DNA of 64,000 nt, taken from positions 62,001 through 126,000 of the forward strand of contig CAIMFH010000082.1 of assembly GCA_903840265.1 (NCBI GenBank), read 5' to 3'. Under the pieces are notes generated by a model. It was not told the DNA's origin. It saw nothing but the letters and a program-made list of their open reading frames with translations, and did no database searches. Shown here piece by piece: positions 32,379-41,091 of this stretch. This DNA comes from an uncultured Schlesneria sp. (lineage in GTDB: Bacteria > Planctomycetota > Planctomycetia > Planctomycetales > Planctomycetaceae). The translations under genes were made by a program, and so were the position numbers. How positions within the stretch are numbered: position 1 is the first letter of the stretch; each line of letters opens with the position of its first letter.

Positions 32379-35300
32379 TTGACCACAGTCAGAACGCTGG
32401 CCACGATGCTGTTGATGGCGTTTGCCATTCCGTCCGGACAGGCGGATGAACCCGCGGCACCCGGATTTCGGCCTGACGCGGTCCTCTTCAAAAACGCCAA
32501 GGTGGTACTGGCACCGGGGCAGGTCATCGAAAAGGCGCACGTGCTGGTTCGCCATGGTCGAATCAGTGGAGTCGGGGCCGAGACTCCGATCCCCCCTGAT
32601 GCCGAAGTCATCGACGCCGATGGTCTGACGATTCTGCCGGGATTCATTGATGCCGGTGCTGCGGCCTTCCTGCAGGATGCCAAGCCGCAGCCGGTGGCAG
32701 GTCGCGCGGTCGAAATCTCCAAATATGCTCTCGCGGGAATGCGTCAGGATGATCGGAATGGGCTGACGCCCGAATTTGCCGCGGGCGAACATCTGTCGGC
32801 CAAACCGGAAGATCAAGAACGATATCGGCAGGCCGGTTTCGTGGCTGTGCATGTCCTGCCCAACGGCCGCATCGCCAGTGGTCGCGGCACCGTGTTGAAC
32901 CTGGCGTCGCTGCCCCTGCGTGAATCAATTCTGGTCCCGGTTTCATTCGCTACGATGCAATTATCGGAACGAGGCGGGGGCGAGTACCCGTCCACTAATA
33001 TGGGCGTGCATGCTCACCTGCGGCAGGCATTTTTAGATGCCGAACGTCATGCCACTCAACAGCGACTTTTTAAGGCGAATACTCCGAACGTCACACGCAG
33101 CGCGACGGATGCCGCGCTCGATGCTATGAATGAGATGCGAACGCCAGCGGTGAAGACCGTATTTGTCGCATTCTCGCGAGACGATCACGATCGCTCGTTG
33201 AGTTTCGCGAGCGAGCATCAGCTTCGTCCCGTGATCTGGGGTGGTCACGAGGCCTACCGCGTGATCGATCGGCTGAAGAAGACCGACACAGACGTGATTG
33301 TTCACGTCGATTTTGGTGAGGAACCAAAGCTAGACGCCCCTAAACCGGGTGATGATCCCTATGCAGACCTCGCGGATCCGCAGCGAGTCCGCGAACACAA
33401 ACGGAACGAATGGAAGCAGCGAGTGGCCGGTTTGGCCGAATTGCAAAAGGCAGGAGTGCGATTCGCAGTCTCGTCTCGTGATGGAAAATCGCCCAGCGAT
33501 GTCCTCAAGGGGCTTCGCCAGGCAATCGCCAACGGGTTAGATCGAGATGCCGCTCTGGCTGCGATCACCACGCAACCCGCCGCGATGCTGGGATTGGATC
33601 AAGAACTTGGCACGATCGCTGTTGGTCGGCCTGCATATTTCACCGTGATGACCGGAGCCTTCGACAACGACCAGTCCAAGGTCCGCCATGTCGTCATCAA
33701 TGGCTATCGGTACGAATACAACAAAGATGCCAAGCCAATCGCTCCGGCCACACCGGGTCAAGCCGCTCCATTGCAGGTTGGCGGAACATGGACTGTCGAA
33801 ATTGAATCGGCCGAAGGCAAAGTCCGCGGCGAACTGGAGCTGGTGCAGACAGACCGAGCCTTGTCCGGCCGCTTTAAGAGCAATCAAGGTGACGGGCGAT
33901 TATCATCGGGCAAAGTGTCGGCCGAGGCCGTTGAATTCGTGGTCTCGATCGGTGCCGGCGACAATATCATTGCGCTGAAGTTCGAGGGGAAGCTCAATGG
34001 CGCGGCGATGCAAGGAAATTTGAAGTCGCCATTTGGGGCGGCGACGAAATGGACGGCCGCGCGACAGGATCCGAAACCGCAACCGAATGCCGCGATTCAA
34101 TTGACGACGATTGAAGCGGCTGATGATCCGCAGGCCTCCGCTGACGCGACGACTCCTTCCAATGAGAAGTCGACTGTGTCGATGGAACAACCTGTTGAGT
34201 TCCCCGCAGATCGCCGGGCTCGGCCAGTGCAAACCGGCGGTAATGTCCTGATCAAAGGGGGCACGGTCTTGACTGCGACAGGTCAGACACTGCCCGCGAC
34301 ATCGATCCTGATCAAAAACGGCACCATCATCGCCATCGGCCCCGATCTGCAGCCTGATCCAGGTATGCAGGTGATTGATGCGACCGATCGGTTTGTGATG
34401 CCGGGAATCATCGACACTCACAGCCATATCATGATCTCGAATGGTCTGGGAGGCGTGAACGAGGCAACCGCGTCGATTGTCTGCGAAGTTCGGGTTCGCG
34501 ATGTCGTGAATTCCGCGGACCCCAGCGAATACCGCGCACTGGCGGGCGGTGTGACGACGGCTCGATTGTTGCATGGATCAGCGAACAGTATCGGTGGCCA
34601 GGATGCGGTCGTGCAACTCAAGCACGGCGTCAGCGCCAATGATCATCTATTTCCCGGAGCACATACCGGTGTGAAGTTCGCACTTGGCGAGAATGTGAAG
34701 GCCCGCACGGGGCGATTTCCAAACACCCGACTGGGGGTGGAAGCGACATTAAACCGTGCATTCCTTGAAGCACTTGACTATCGACGGCAGTGGCAGGAAT
34801 TCGAAAAAGCTCGGCAACAGGCCGGAGCCGACGCCGACAAATTGTTGCCGCCTCGTCGTGACTTACGACTCGAGGCACTCGTCGGGATTCTGAATGGCGA
34901 GAAGTTCATTCATTCGCACTGCTATCGCGCGGATGAAATCCTGATGCTGCTGCGGGTCGCCGAGAACCACGGCATTCGTGTCTGGTCCTTGCAGCATGTG
35001 CTGGAAGGCTACAAGGTTGCTCCGGAGATTGTGAAGCATGGGGCCAGTTGCAGCACGTTCGCCGACTGGTGGGCGTACAAGGTTGAGGCGTTCGATGCGA
35101 TTCCTCAAAATGCAGCGTTGCTGCATGAGGCAGGAGCCAATGCGGTTATCAAGAGTGATGATTGGGAACTGATTCGGCATCTGTATCTCGAAGCTGCCAA
35201 GACGGTTCGCTATGGCAACATGCCCCCCGACATTGCTCTGCAGACGATCACGCTCAATCCTGCCAGAGAGTTGGGGTTGTCGGATCGACTGGGATCGATC

Positions 35301-36752
35301 GAAGTGGGCAAGCAGGCAGACGTGGCCATTTTCAGCGGTCACCCTCTGAACGCGTTCTCACGTTGCGAACAAACCTTGATTGCGGGCGAAGTCTATTTCA
35401 CGCGTGATAAGCAGCCGAGCGCGATGTCGGCCGTTGCGGCTGCAGCGAGTGCCAAACCTTCCGCGTTAAACCTGCCCAAGCCCGAAGAGCGATCTCCTTG
35501 GATCGACATGAATGCCGCGAAGTCGCCTCGATATGCGATCGTCGGTGCCACCGTGCATCCTGTAGACGCCGAAGATATTACCAATGGCGTCGTGCTGATT
35601 GATGCTGGAAAGATCGCCGCGGTTGGTCCTCAGAGCTTGCCAATTCCCGATGATTACGCGGTGCTGACTGCCAACGGCCTGCATATCTATCCCGGTCTGA
35701 TCGACGCGGGGACGTCAGTCGGATTGATCGAAATCAGCAAAGTGCGCGAGACCAGTGATTTGAGCGAGATCGGTCAGTTCCAGGCCGATCTGCGAGCGGG
35801 TATCGCGGTGAATCCCGATTCGGAATTGATTCCGGTGGCAAGGGCCGGCGGCATCACGACGACGCTGTGTCTTCCTGCGGGGGGCGGCAATATGACATCA
35901 CATGGCCATGTCCACGGACCTATCATCGCGGGTCAGGTTTCGATGGTGCAATTCGCGGGTTGGACGATGCCCGAGATGGTCTTCAACATGGAAGCTGGCC
36001 TGCACTTGTTGTGGCCAACAGGGAAAGAACGTAAGCAACCGATCGAAGAATTGAAGCGGCATTTGATGGCAGCACGGCTTTACGACGCTACGAAAGCTGC
36101 AGAAGCGGAAGCTGCCAAAAACGGGCCACAACCTGGCGGCCCAACGCTCTTGGTCGATCCGCGTTATGAAGCATTGCGACCATATTTGCGAGGTGAACGG
36201 CCTGTCTACGTTGAAGCGGAAACGAAGCAGGAGATCGTCGAGGTTCTGCATTTTGCTCAACAGGAGAAACTGAAAGTCGTCCTGTGTGGTGCGATCGACG
36301 CCTGGAAGGTGGCCGATCAGATCAAGGCCGCAGGAGTCTCGGTGATTGTCGGCCCAGTCATGCGCAAGCCGCAAGAAGAATACGATCCGTTCGATGCGCC
36401 ATATGCCAATGCCGGTCGTCTGCAGGAAGCGGGAGTCAAATTCTGCTTCCGATCGGATACGGCTTCGAACAGTCGAAACGTTCCATTTGAAGCGGCGATG
36501 TCGGTCGCTTACGGACTTTCCGAGCAAGCGGCTCTCAAAGGAGTGACACTCACCTCGGCTGAAATCCTGGGGGTCGCCGATCGGATGGGGTCGCTGACCG
36601 CCGGTAAGTGGGCCAACGCCATCATCACAGACGGATCGCCATTACAAGAGACGACGCAGATCAAGGGGATTTTAATTCAGGGACAACCGTTCGCACCGGA
36701 AAGTCGTCAGACGAAGTTTTACGATAAGTATCGGGCACGGCTGAAGAAATAA
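32379..36752 (+). CDS. exported triple amidohydrolase fusion protein
   Basis: About 1457 residues with a signal peptide ending IPSGQA. Three amidohydrolase-like units follow in tandem, each beginning with a metal-free or metal-binding strand motif and ending with an LGxxxxLGxIxxGxxA-type segment. Unit 1 has LPGFIDAGAAAFLQ, unit 2 has MPGIIDTHSHIMIS with an intact HxH, and unit 3 has YPGLIDAGTSVGLIEI. Only unit 2 looks catalytic. A lipocalin-like insert of about 120 residues (GGTWTVEIESAEGKVRGELE) lies between units 1 and 2. The substrate, perhaps a peptide or cyclic amide, is unknown. The start is uncertain (TTG at 32325 or 32379, ATG at 32406). Confidence 0.82.
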   Translation: MTTVRTLATMLLMAFAIPSGQADEPAAPGFRPDAVLFKNAKVVLAPGQVIEKAHVLVRHGRISGVGAETPIPPDAEVIDADGLTILPGFIDAGAAAFLQDAKPQPVAGRAVEISKYALAGMRQDDRNGLTPEFAAGEHLSAKPEDQERYRQAGFVAVHVLPNGRIASGRGTVLNLASLPLRESILVPVSFATMQLSERGGGEYPSTNMGVHAHLRQAFLDAERHATQQRLFKANTPNVTRSATDAALDAMNEMRTPAVKTVFVAFSRDDHDRSLSFASEHQLRPVIWGGHEAYRVIDRLKKTDTDVIVHVDFGEEPKLDAPKPGDDPYADLADPQRVREHKRNEWKQRVAGLAELQKAGVRFAVSSRDGKSPSDVLKGLRQAIANGLDRDAALAAITTQPAAMLGLDQELGTIAVGRPAYFTVMTGAFDNDQSKVRHVVINGYRYEYNKDAKPIAPATPGQAAPLQVGGTWTVEIESAEGKVRGELELVQTDRALSGRFKSNQGDGRLSSGKVSAEAVEFVVSIGAGDNIIALKFEGKLNGAAMQGNLKSPFGAATKWTAARQDPKPQPNAAIQLTTIEAADDPQASADATTPSNEKSTVSMEQPVEFPADRRARPVQTGGNVLIKGGTVLTATGQTLPATSILIKNGTIIAIGPDLQPDPGMQVIDATDRFVMPGIIDTHSHIMISNGLGGVNEATASIVCEVRVRDVVNSADPSEYRALAGGVTTARLLHGSANSIGGQDAVVQLKHGVSANDHLFPGAHTGVKFALGENVKARTGRFPNTRLGVEATLNRAFLEALDYRRQWQEFEKARQQAGADADKLLPPRRDLRLEALVGILNGEKFIHSHCYRADEILMLLRVAENHGIRVWSLQHVLEGYKVAPEIVKHGASCSTFADWWAYKVEAFDAIPQNAALLHEAGANAVIKSDDWELIRHLYLEAAKTVRYGNMPPDIALQTITLNPARELGLSDRLGSIEVGKQADVAIFSGHPLNAFSRCEQTLIAGEVYFTRDKQPSAMSAVAAAASAKPSALNLPKPEERSPWIDMNAAKSPRYAIVGATVHPVDAEDITNGVVLIDAGKIAAVGPQSLPIPDDYAVLTANGLHIYPGLIDAGTSVGLIEISKVRETSDLSEIGQFQADLRAGIAVNPDSELIPVARAGGITTTLCLPAGGGNMTSHGHVHGPIIAGQVSMVQFAGWTMPEMVFNMEAGLHLLWPTGKERKQPIEELKRHLMAARLYDATKAAEAEAAKNGPQPGGPTLLVDPRYEALRPYLRGERPVYVEAETKQEIVEVLHFAQQEKLKVVLCGAIDAWKVADQIKAAGVSVIVGPVMRKPQEEYDPFDAPYANAGRLQEAGVKFCFRSDTASNSRNVPFEAAMSVAYGLSEQAALKGVTLTSAEILGVADRMGSLTAGKWANAIITDGSPLQETTQIKGILIQGQPFAPESRQTKFYDKYRARLKK

Positions 36753-36779
36753 ATTAGCACGCGTGGTGCGTTGGCTTCG

Positions 36780-37208
36780 TCAAGGTGTTGATTGTAAGTC
36801 GAAGTCGACCGTGTTTTTGCCCGGCGTGATGTCGGCAGCCAGAACCGTATTAGTACTGTTGTATCGCTTGGGGACTCGTTCTTCGTGTTCGACCATCTGT
36901 CCGGTGGCAGGATCGACAGCCTCGTAAGCCGTTGTGATTCGGACGCTGTGTTTGCCGGTCTTGGCACCGCGGGTGCTGCCGATGTAGATCAGGTTGAAGG
37001 TTCCTTTGGCGTCGGTTTTGTCCTGTGAGACGCGGCCCCCTTCCGTCGGACTGAAAGAGATGATTGCCCCTTCCAGGGGCTTGCCGTCAATTGTCACGGT
37101 ACCTCGAACAACGCCCAAGTCGGGTTGATCGGACTTTGCGCTGCACCCGAAAGAGAGCAGCATTCCGGTGGCGGCGATGCCAAGGAGAATTTGTTGGAAT
37201 TGCTTCAT
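36780..37208 (-). CDS. small lipoprotein with carboxypeptidase-regulatory-like domain
   Basis: 142 residues from the ATG at 37208; a GTG at 37220 is an alternative. The signal ends at a lipobox (GMLLSFGC). The mature part is a beta-sandwich of the transthyretin/carboxypeptidase-regulatory type: VVRGTVTIDGKPLEGAIISF, then DAKGTFNLIYIGSTRGAKTG and the strand KHSVRITTAY. Such lipoproteins are routinely encoded next to DUF1559 genes in planctomycetes, as here (153 bp downstream of one, same strand). The biochemical role is unknown. Confidence 0.8.
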   Translation of the reverse strand: MKQFQQILLGIAATGMLLSFGCSAKSDQPDLGVVRGTVTIDGKPLEGAIISFSPTEGGRVSQDKTDAKGTFNLIYIGSTRGAKTGKHSVRITTAYEAVDPATGQMVEHEERVPKRYNSTNTVLAADITPGKNTVDFDLQSTP

Positions 37209-37361
37209 CAGAAAATCCACGGCTTTGATTGAAGGGCCCGCGATCCAAGGTTTGCTGGAAGTGCCTGGTTAGTGCGGGTCGCCCTTCCGTGTCGCGTTGA
37301 AACATGGGTTAGACAGAGTGGGGTTCCGCTCGCGGGACGCCACAGTCAGGTGGGAGGCGCT

Positions 37362-38366
37362 TTAGAACTCGCCCAGGACCATGCCGTCGTCTCGCGACAT
37401 CAGACGCTCCATGGTGCTGTCTGTTGTGGCCGTGGCGATGTTGTGATCCACGTTCTCGCTGATAAAACGTACCGCCCCATCACCCATCAGGAAGTGTGCT
37501 CCACCGACGTGTTGGCTGCTGTAGTTTCGTCGGAAATCGCCCGCAGTGGGGCTGGAAGTGCTGTTGATCAGCGACAGACCGCAACTGTGAGTCATCATCA
37601 ATCCACGGTTGTCATCGCCGACGGCCTGCTCGGCACCGCGAATCCCGTAGATCGTGGCAGCATAAACCTTAACGCCGCGAAGCTGATAGGCGCGTTCGCC
37701 GACGAGTAACGTGTTACTCAGTCCATCGGAGATGTCACGCATCGAGCAGCCACTGTTGCGCCAGGCGGTTCCATTCGCGAATTGGACACTGCCTGCCGCC
37801 GAGAGAGGGCCGGTGTCACTTCGGAGCGAACGGCTGGCATTATTCGCGGTGTAGTTGGAAGTCGCCGTCGGGACCCCTTGAATCCGGTATCCGTTCGAGG
37901 AGGGAGCAGGTAGATCGGGAGGCTGAGGCCCATCATTCAATGTCGGTCCAGTATCGGACGGACATCGAAATGCGGGGAGCGAGGTCTGCAATCCGGCTCG
38001 GCACCCGTTGACGGACGTGTCTCCCACGCAGGCTGTCATCGTGTTGTTGCCGGGATTGAGCTTTGAATAAAGCGGAGCCTGATCGATGTACGGCAGCAGG
38101 TACGTCGCCCAACTCCAGTTTCCGTCGAGAACGCTATCCGCGGTGCCAGAGAATTGCATCACGTAGCCAGGGGGCATGCGTTGAGTCACGTCGTGATAGT
38201 TGTGGATTGCCAGTCCAATCTGCTTCAGGTTGTTTTTGCACTGCGTCCGGCGTGCCGCTTCACGCGCCTGCTGCACCGCCGGCAGTAACAGGGCGATCAG
38301 CACCGCGATGATCGCGATGACGACCAGAAGTTCGATAAGGGTGAAGCCCGATCGACGAGAGCGCAT
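37362..38366 (-). CDS. DUF1559 protein with prepilin-type N-terminus
   Basis: 334 residues. The N-terminus RRSGFTLIELLVVIAIIAVL is a type IV pilin-like cleavage/methylation signal, followed by the conserved ALLLPAVQQAREAARRTQCK helix and NNLKQIGLAIHNYHD. The C-terminus has the family motif HVGGAHFLMGDGAVRFISEN. DUF1559 proteins are greatly expanded in planctomycetes and presumed to be pseudopilin-like surface proteins. The prepilin peptidase for this kind of signal need not be the one in the Tad locus. Confidence 0.93.
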   Translation of the reverse strand: MRSRRSGFTLIELLVVIAIIAVLIALLLPAVQQAREAARRTQCKNNLKQIGLAIHNYHDVTQRMPPGYVMQFSGTADSVLDGNWSWATYLLPYIDQAPLYSKLNPGNNTMTACVGDTSVNGCRAGLQTSLPAFRCPSDTGPTLNDGPQPPDLPAPSSNGYRIQGVPTATSNYTANNASRSLRSDTGPLSAAGSVQFANGTAWRNSGCSMRDISDGLSNTLLVGERAYQLRGVKVYAATIYGIRGAEQAVGDDNRGLMMTHSCGLSLINSTSSPTAGDFRRNYSSQHVGGAHFLMGDGAVRFISENVDHNIATATTDSTMERLMSRDDGMVLGEF

Positions 38367-38820
38367 CGTGAGACCTCGCTGAAGCTAGATGTGAGAAGCG
38401 GAAAAAAGGCGAATGCCATGCAATGGAAAAGGACCGTAATCGGGAATTTGTGCAGGCTGACGTGAGGACGCACAAATTCGCACAGATATCTTCTCCGGCC
38501 GAATCGAAATTCCCCGCGAGATTTTAAGGAACGTGGGAAAAAAGTTGGACAGTCCGGTGTCTGCCTGTCTGGAGCCTGTCCATTGGATTGCTGATACGGT
38601 CTTCAGGCCAATCCCTTCCGGTTAAGGTCATGGTTCGTAAACCTGCCTGTTAATTTGGCTTTCTTTGATCCAGGCCGGTTGATGACAGGGGAATTTTGCA
38701 TCCCGCAGGAGATAGTATGGACGACGATGGATCGTGTTCCCGGGAAGCGAATTGTGTCGAAGCAAGTGGAAGCTGGTCATCCGTGCGTGGATCTACGATT
38801 GCTCGATAAGGGGCTGCAGC
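38367..38820. other. 454-bp intergenic region between divergent genes
   Basis: No gene is supported. It contains a GGACAG...CTGTCC inverted pair around 38548-38581 with internal CTGTCTGGAG copies, which might be an operator or promoter element for the downstream sigma operon. An open frame enters from 38734 but precedes the ribosome site used by the sigma gene. Confidence 0.35.
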
Positions 38821-39339
38821 GTGGACGGTGGGCTATTCGCATCGCTAATTGTCAAAAATGATCGCCGATTAATTCGGTACATTATGACTCTCATTCCGCG
38901 ACGCGATGAAGCTGAAGAGATTTTGCAGCGGACGGCGACGGCGTTGTGGGAGAATTTCGGCGAGTACGACACCGCGCGAGACTTCTATCCCTGGGCGTCG
39001 CGGTTTGCTTACTTCGAAGTGTTGAAATATCGACGGGATCACGCGCGCGAACGCCTGGTGTTTCGGGAAGACATCCTGCAAATCGTGGCCGAGACTCGCG
39101 ATTCCATGGAAGACCTGCTCGAGCATCGACGGGAGGCACTGTTGCTGTGCCTGGGTCAATTCGTTGCGGCGGATGTTGAGTTGTTGCGCCGACGGTACTG
39201 CAGTCGAGAGAGTATCGCCGTGCTGGCTCAGGAAATTGGGGCGACTGCCAAGTCCCTATATCGTCGTCTGGACCGAATTCGCGAACGCCTTGCCGACTGC
39301 GTCTCTCGCCGAGTGGCGGCGATGAGCATTGAGGAGTAG
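38821..39339 (+). CDS. ECF sigma factor of a FecR/PSD1/DUF1501 operon
   Basis: 172 residues from a GTG with AAGGGG about eight bases upstream. Region 2 is LIRYIMTLIPRRDEAEEILQ, ATALWENFGEYDTARDFYPW then ASRFAYFEVLKYRRDHARER; region 4 is VELLRRRYCSRESIAVLAQE followed by IGATAKSLYRRLDRIRERL. It belongs to the ECF type, common in planctomycetes and verrucomicrobia, that is encoded with a FecR-like membrane protein. Its stop codon overlaps the GAGGAG ribosome site of the next gene, indicating coupling. Confidence 0.85.
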   Translation: MDGGLFASLIVKNDRRLIRYIMTLIPRRDEAEEILQRTATALWENFGEYDTARDFYPWASRFAYFEVLKYRRDHARERLVFREDILQIVAETRDSMEDLLEHRREALLLCLGQFVAADVELLRRRYCSRESIAVLAQEIGATAKSLYRRLDRIRERLADCVSRRVAAMSIEE

Positions 39340-39343
39340 AACC

Positions 39344-41023
39344 GTGGGTGGCGAAATTGATAGTCGCGAGTATGGCCAACTGTTTCGTCAGTTGCTCGAT
39401 GGTGATTTGACCGATGCCGAATTCGCAGTGCTCGAACAGCGGTTGAAAGAGGATCCTTCGCTACGATCGCGGTATGTGCAGTTCGTTGATCTGGAAACCT
39501 GTCTGCAGGACGAGTTGAGTCATCGTGCTGAGACTTCGCTGATCTCTCCAAAGTTGAAGCCTGTCTGGCCGTGGTATCTGGCGGCCGTGGTCGCGACTGC
39601 GGCTGGTCTACTGCTGGCAGTGAATCTTTTTCACTCGCCAGAGCAAGTGGCGATCGTTCCGCTGCCGCCGTCGCCGGTTCAACAGGTTCCCGCACTGTAC
39701 ATGGCGGCTCCCCTACAGGGGTTGCCGGTCGTGGCTGTGGTGACAGCGTTGGATGGAGTCACTCAGCCAGAGCTGCGCGACCGGCTGGAAGTGGGGACTC
39801 GACTAAAGTCCGGTATCCTGAAGCTCACTGACGGTGAAGTGCAGTTGGATTTTCTCGGGGGGGCGCGCCTGCTGTTGAGTGCTCCTGCGGAACTGCACAT
39901 GGTGTCGAATTCATCGGCCACGCTGGTGAGTGGCGCGGCCGGGGTTCGCGTGCTGCATGCTCAGAAAAACTTTGTCTTAAATGCACCTGATGTTGCCGTG
40001 GTGGACTTGGGAACGGAGTTCGCCGTCCGCGTGGATGCCAGTCGCCAGACTCAAGTGCATGTCTATGCCGGTGAAGTCGAAATTTCGATGTTGGGTGACG
40101 ATGGCAACACCTTGATCAGTCAGCGTCTGGCGGAACGCGGGACCATGTTGGTCGACCCGCAATCGCGGCTGTTCACTCCCCTGGCCGCCCCGACCACTTC
40201 GCTGCCACGCGTGCGGGCACCCGACGCGGCCGATCTGGTGGTGACTCGTGAATATGTGCAGCACATCCAGCAATCGAAGCCGTATTTGTACTGGCGATTT
40301 GATTCGATGGAGGGTGGTGTCGTTCGCGATGAATCGGGCAATTCCTTTGATGCTCACGTTGTCGCGGCACCGGAAGACGCAGGGGCGATCCGAGTCACCA
40401 ATGGCGTCCTGGCGTTGGCGGCTAGTGCCGGCCCTCGAAGTTTGGTTTCTGTGAATCCGGTTCCGAATTTTAACAGTGACGACTTCAGCATCGAACTGTG
40501 GGTGATGCCGGCGGAGTTATCGCAAGCGGTGGTCCTGGGCGTGTTGCTCCCCAGCGAGAGTCCAGTCCTCATGCATCTGAACTTGATTGAGTTGGCTCAT
40601 AACACGGCGCTCGTTCATCAACCGGGTGTGATCAGGTTTCTGCATCGTCAACCCGCTCGCCGACTGGGCGGATACAACCTGTTCTCGCAGGATGTTTGTA
40701 CGCCGGGCATCTGGACGCATGTCGTCGCGACCAAGGCGATCGATGAACTGAAGCTGTATGTCAACGGCCAGCTGATTCGAACCGTCTCGGGCCCGGGGAC
40801 GGGGGCGAGAGATGATCTGAGTTACAGCATCATGCTGGGTCAATTGGCACCCGCCAATAGAGACCGACAATTCAACGGCCTGATCGACGAAGTCGCCATT
40901 TATCGTCGAGTCATGCCCATCGAAGAGATCGCCCGCCACTACTGGTCGATCGTCCGACCGTCGATGTCGACCGCGAGCCGTCCTCGTAATAGTTCTAGTA
41001 TTGTTGCCAGTTCGTCGCCGTGA
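39344..41023 (+). CDS. FecR-domain membrane protein with LamG domain
   Basis: 559 residues from a GTG eight bases after GAGGAG. The cytoplasmic N-terminus (FRQLLDGDLTDAEFAVLEQR) is an anti-sigma-like segment. A transmembrane helix (about 72-90, WYLAAVVATAAGLLLAVNLF) leads to a FecR domain (DGEVQLDFLGGARLLLSAPA, VVDLGTEFAVRVD, VHVYAGEVEI) and a C-terminal LamG/concanavalin-like domain (about 310-500: YWRFDSMEGG, FSIELWVMP, LKLYVNGQLI). It probably regulates the coupled sigma factor in response to an external ligand. That role is inferred from FecR systems. Confidence 0.85.
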   Translation: MGGEIDSREYGQLFRQLLDGDLTDAEFAVLEQRLKEDPSLRSRYVQFVDLETCLQDELSHRAETSLISPKLKPVWPWYLAAVVATAAGLLLAVNLFHSPEQVAIVPLPPSPVQQVPALYMAAPLQGLPVVAVVTALDGVTQPELRDRLEVGTRLKSGILKLTDGEVQLDFLGGARLLLSAPAELHMVSNSSATLVSGAAGVRVLHAQKNFVLNAPDVAVVDLGTEFAVRVDASRQTQVHVYAGEVEISMLGDDGNTLISQRLAERGTMLVDPQSRLFTPLAAPTTSLPRVRAPDAADLVVTREYVQHIQQSKPYLYWRFDSMEGGVVRDESGNSFDAHVVAAPEDAGAIRVTNGVLALAASAGPRSLVSVNPVPNFNSDDFSIELWVMPAELSQAVVLGVLLPSESPVLMHLNLIELAHNTALVHQPGVIRFLHRQPARRLGGYNLFSQDVCTPGIWTHVVATKAIDELKLYVNGQLIRTVSGPGTGARDDLSYSIMLGQLAPANRDRQFNGLIDEVAIYRRVMPIEEIARHYWSIVRPSMSTASRPRNSSSIVASSSP

Positions 41024-41091
41024 ATCGTCTGCTTACGCTAATATTGTCGCCCTGATTGCGACAAATGGTTCCGCTTGGGAGTGCATTCTGC

